Positions 4,998 to 6,715 of a stretch of DNA of 6,715 nucleotides are shown piece by piece. A program made the position numbers and the translations under genes. Position 1 is the first letter of the stretch. Every line of letters starts with the position of its first letter. The stretch is from Hyphomonas sp. (GTDB taxonomy: Bacteria > Pseudomonadota > Alphaproteobacteria > Caulobacterales > Hyphomonadaceae): positions 1 through 6,715 of the forward strand of contig DNFL01000152.1 of the NCBI GenBank assembly GCA_003486945.1. Reading direction: 5' to 3'. The notes beneath the pieces are model-generated. The model was not told the DNA's origin. It ran no database searches and saw only the letters and a list, made by a program, of their open reading frames with translations.

Positions 4998-6715
4998 ATG
5001 ACTGACACCGCCACGACCGAGCGCGACTACCGCGACACCCTGTTCCTGCCGAAAACCGAGTTTCCCATGCGCGCCGGCCTGCCCAAGGCCGAGCCGGAAT
5101 GGATCAAGCGCTGGGACGCGCTCGGCCTCTACGAAAAGCTGCGCGCCGATGCGAAGGCGCGGGGCGCAGCGCCCTTCATCCTGCATGACGGCCCGCCCTA
5201 CGCCAACGGCCACATCCACCTCGGCACGGCGCTGAACAAGATCATCAAGGACATCATCGTCCGCTCGCACCAGATGCAGGGCTTTGACGCTTCCTACCTG
5301 CCGGGCTGGGACTGTCACGGCCTGCCCATCGAATGGAAAGTGGAGGAGGAGTTCCGCTCCAAGAACCGTCCGAAGGACAGTGTGCCTCCGGCCGAATTCC
5401 GCGCCGCCTGCCGCGCCTATGCCGAACACTGGGTCAGCGTGCAGAAAGCCGAATTCCGCGCCCTCGGCATCGAAGGCGAATGGAACGATCCCTACCTAAC
5501 GATGGCCTTCGAGAGCGAGGCGATGATCGTCTCCGAATTCCTCGACATGGCGATGAAAGGCGGCCTCGTTCGCGGCGCAAAGCCGATCATGTGGTCGCCT
5601 GTGGAGCGCACGGCGCTGGCCGAGGCGGAAGTGGAATACCACGACCGGAAAGTGCCGGTGGTGTGGGTGAAGTTTCCGGTTGTCGACAACGACGCCTGTG
5701 TCGTGATCTGGACGACCACGCCATGGACGATCCCCGCCAACCAGGCAGTGAGCTTCAATCCTGAAATCGCATACGGCCTCTATGAAGTCACTGACGTGAT
5801 GACGGAAGAGGAACTCGGCTTTGCTCCTTATGTGAAACCGGGCGACAAGCTCATTTTCGCTGACAACCTTGCAGCAGACGCTCTGTCTTCGGCGAAGGCA
5901 AAAGATTTCAAACGTCTGCGCGATGTAGACCCCAAAGGCTGGGTTCTCAAACACCCGCTTCACAGCCTCTCGCCGTTCTTCCAGCACGCAGTCCCCATGC
6001 TCGCTGGCGATCACGTCACCGCTGATGCCGGCACGGGCTTCGTTCACACGGCGCCCGCGCATGGCGAAGACGACTTCGATGTCTGGGTAAACTCCGGCCA
6101 CACGACGCAGAAAATCCGCCAGATCGTCGACCCCGACGGTAAGTATACGGACGAAGTTCCGGCCCCGCTCGCGGGCCTCGAAATCATCGTCACGGCCGGC
6201 AAAAAACGCGGTGAGGCGGGAAAGGCCAATGCCGAAGTCATCCGCCTCCTCGCCGAGTCCGGCAACCTGCTCGCGCGCGGCATCACCACCATCCGCGATG
6301 CCCATTCCTGGCGCTCGAAGGCCCCGGTCATCCGCCGCGCCACGCCGCAATGGTTCATCGCGATGGACAAGCCGGTGCACGGCGGCAAGACGCTGCGCGA
6401 GTTGGCCCTGAAGGCCATTTCCGACACCGAATTTTTCCCGCCCACCGGCCGCAACCGCCTGCAGGCGATGGTCGAAGGCCGTCCCGACTGGCTGATCTCG
6501 CGCCAGCGCTACTGGGGTTCTCCCATCCCCATGATGCAGCGTTCCGACGGCGTCTTTGAACCCGTGGCGGATGATCAACTGCCGGTGCTGCTGCCGGACG
6601 ACGTGGACTTCCTGCCCACCGGTCAGAGTCCGCTGAAGCTGCATGAAGGCTTCCAGAACACGACCGGCAGCGATGGCAAACCGGCCAAGCGCGAAACCGA
6701 CACGATGGATACCTT
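4998..6715 (+). CDS. ileS: Isoleucyl-tRNA synthetase, N-terminal part (cut by window end)
   Basis: The first 572 codons of ileS are present and the frame runs open off the edge; family members are usually about 900-1000 residues. The enzyme charges tRNA-Ile in the cytoplasm. The class I catalytic start is clear: DGPPYANGHIHLGT (about 64-77) holds the HIGH-type signature, here HLGT (74-77), followed by PGWDCHGLPIEWKVEEEF (about 102-118). The CP1 editing domain shows WTTTPWT (238-244) and GTGFVHTAPAHGEDDF (345-360). His350 and Asp359 align by spacing with E. coli IleRS His333 and Asp342, so post-transfer editing of Val-tRNA-Ile is expected. WLISRQRYWGSPIP (498-511) marks the return to the catalytic core. 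The KMSKS loop and the anticodon-binding and zinc regions lie beyond the window. ATG 4998 gives the expected N-terminus (RDYRDTLFLPKTEFPMRAGLPK) but has no strong Shine-Dalgarno. Confidence 0.97.
   Translation, partial: MTDTATTERDYRDTLFLPKTEFPMRAGLPKAEPEWIKRWDALGLYEKLRADAKARGAAPFILHDGPPYANGHIHLGTALNKIIKDIIVRSHQMQGFDASYLPGWDCHGLPIEWKVEEEFRSKNRPKDSVPPAEFRAACRAYAEHWVSVQKAEFRALGIEGEWNDPYLTMAFESEAMIVSEFLDMAMKGGLVRGAKPIMWSPVERTALAEAEVEYHDRKVPVVWVKFPVVDNDACVVIWTTTPWTIPANQAVSFNPEIAYGLYEVTDVMTEEELGFAPYVKPGDKLIFADNLAADALSSAKAKDFKRLRDVDPKGWVLKHPLHSLSPFFQHAVPMLAGDHVTADAGTGFVHTAPAHGEDDFDVWVNSGHTTQKIRQIVDPDGKYTDEVPAPLAGLEIIVTAGKKRGEAGKANAEVIRLLAESGNLLARGITTIRDAHSWRSKAPVIRRATPQWFIAMDKPVHGGKTLRELALKAISDTEFFPPTGRNRLQAMVEGRPDWLISRQRYWGSPIPMMQRSDGVFEPVADDQLPVLLPDDVDFLPTGQSPLKLHEGFQNTTGSDGKPAKRETDTMDT

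Noticed and set aside
4479..5429. 316-residue open frame on the - strand spanning the YbjN gene end, the gap and the ileS start
   Set aside because: It crosses two well-supported + strand genes and the hairpin-rich gap, and has no recognisable motif.
5496..6644. 382-residue open frame on the - strand opposite ileS
   Set aside because: The + strand encodes unmistakable IleRS motifs throughout. The antisense frame shows no recognisable domain and is typical of high-GC codon bias.
1..6715. Mobile element, CRISPR array, tRNA/rRNA, phage or defence system
   Set aside because: No transposase, integrase, terminal repeats, spaced repeats, or RNA-gene sequence is apparent; the gene content is ordinary core chromosome.

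Overview
The window is high-GC DNA with every real gene on the + strand. It looks like core chromosome of an alphaproteobacterium close to Caulobacter or Hyphomonas. The clues are a TipF-like degenerate EAL protein, an alphaproteobacterial-type class IIA HAD protein with a 'CDVWGV' motif I, a secreted YbjN-domain protein, and an IleRS whose N-terminus (RDYRDTLFLP...FPMRAGLPK) has the alphaproteobacterial style. The taxon is inferred from family recollection, not from a database search.

Layout. (1) 11-1240: membrane-anchored coiled-coil plus EAL protein, resembling the flagellar polarity factor TipF. (2) 1307-1873: small predicted lipoprotein of unknown family. (3) 1908-2759: HAD-superfamily class IIA protein. 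(4) 2818-3249: MaoC-like (R)-hydratase/dehydratase. (5) 3249-4175: RibF, the bifunctional riboflavin kinase/FAD synthetase, overlapping the MaoC stop codon by one base. (6) 4272-4793: exported YbjN-domain protein. (7) 4794-4997: a 204-base intergenic region rich in inverted and direct repeats, with the strongest hairpin of the window at 4889-4930. (8) 4998-6715: the first 572 codons of ileS, cut by the window edge.

How they fit together. maoC-like and ribF are clearly co-translated (TGATG junction). The HAD gene sits only 58 bases upstream of maoC, and the lipoprotein stop lies 34 bases before the HAD start, so genes 2-5 may form one transcription unit. The YbjN gene has its own strong Shine-Dalgarno after a 96-base gap, and ileS follows a structured gap, so both may have separate promoters. 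The functions are mostly housekeeping (FAD supply, Ile-tRNA charging), with one cell-polarity/flagellar gene at the left edge.

I see no mobile element, CRISPR array, tRNA/rRNA, phage or defence gene, and no convincing new multi-gene system. The points most worth a second look are the structured ileS upstream region, the degenerate EAL domain, the HAD protein lacking the second motif-I aspartate, the HLGT form of the IleRS signature, and the orphan five-cysteine lipoprotein.
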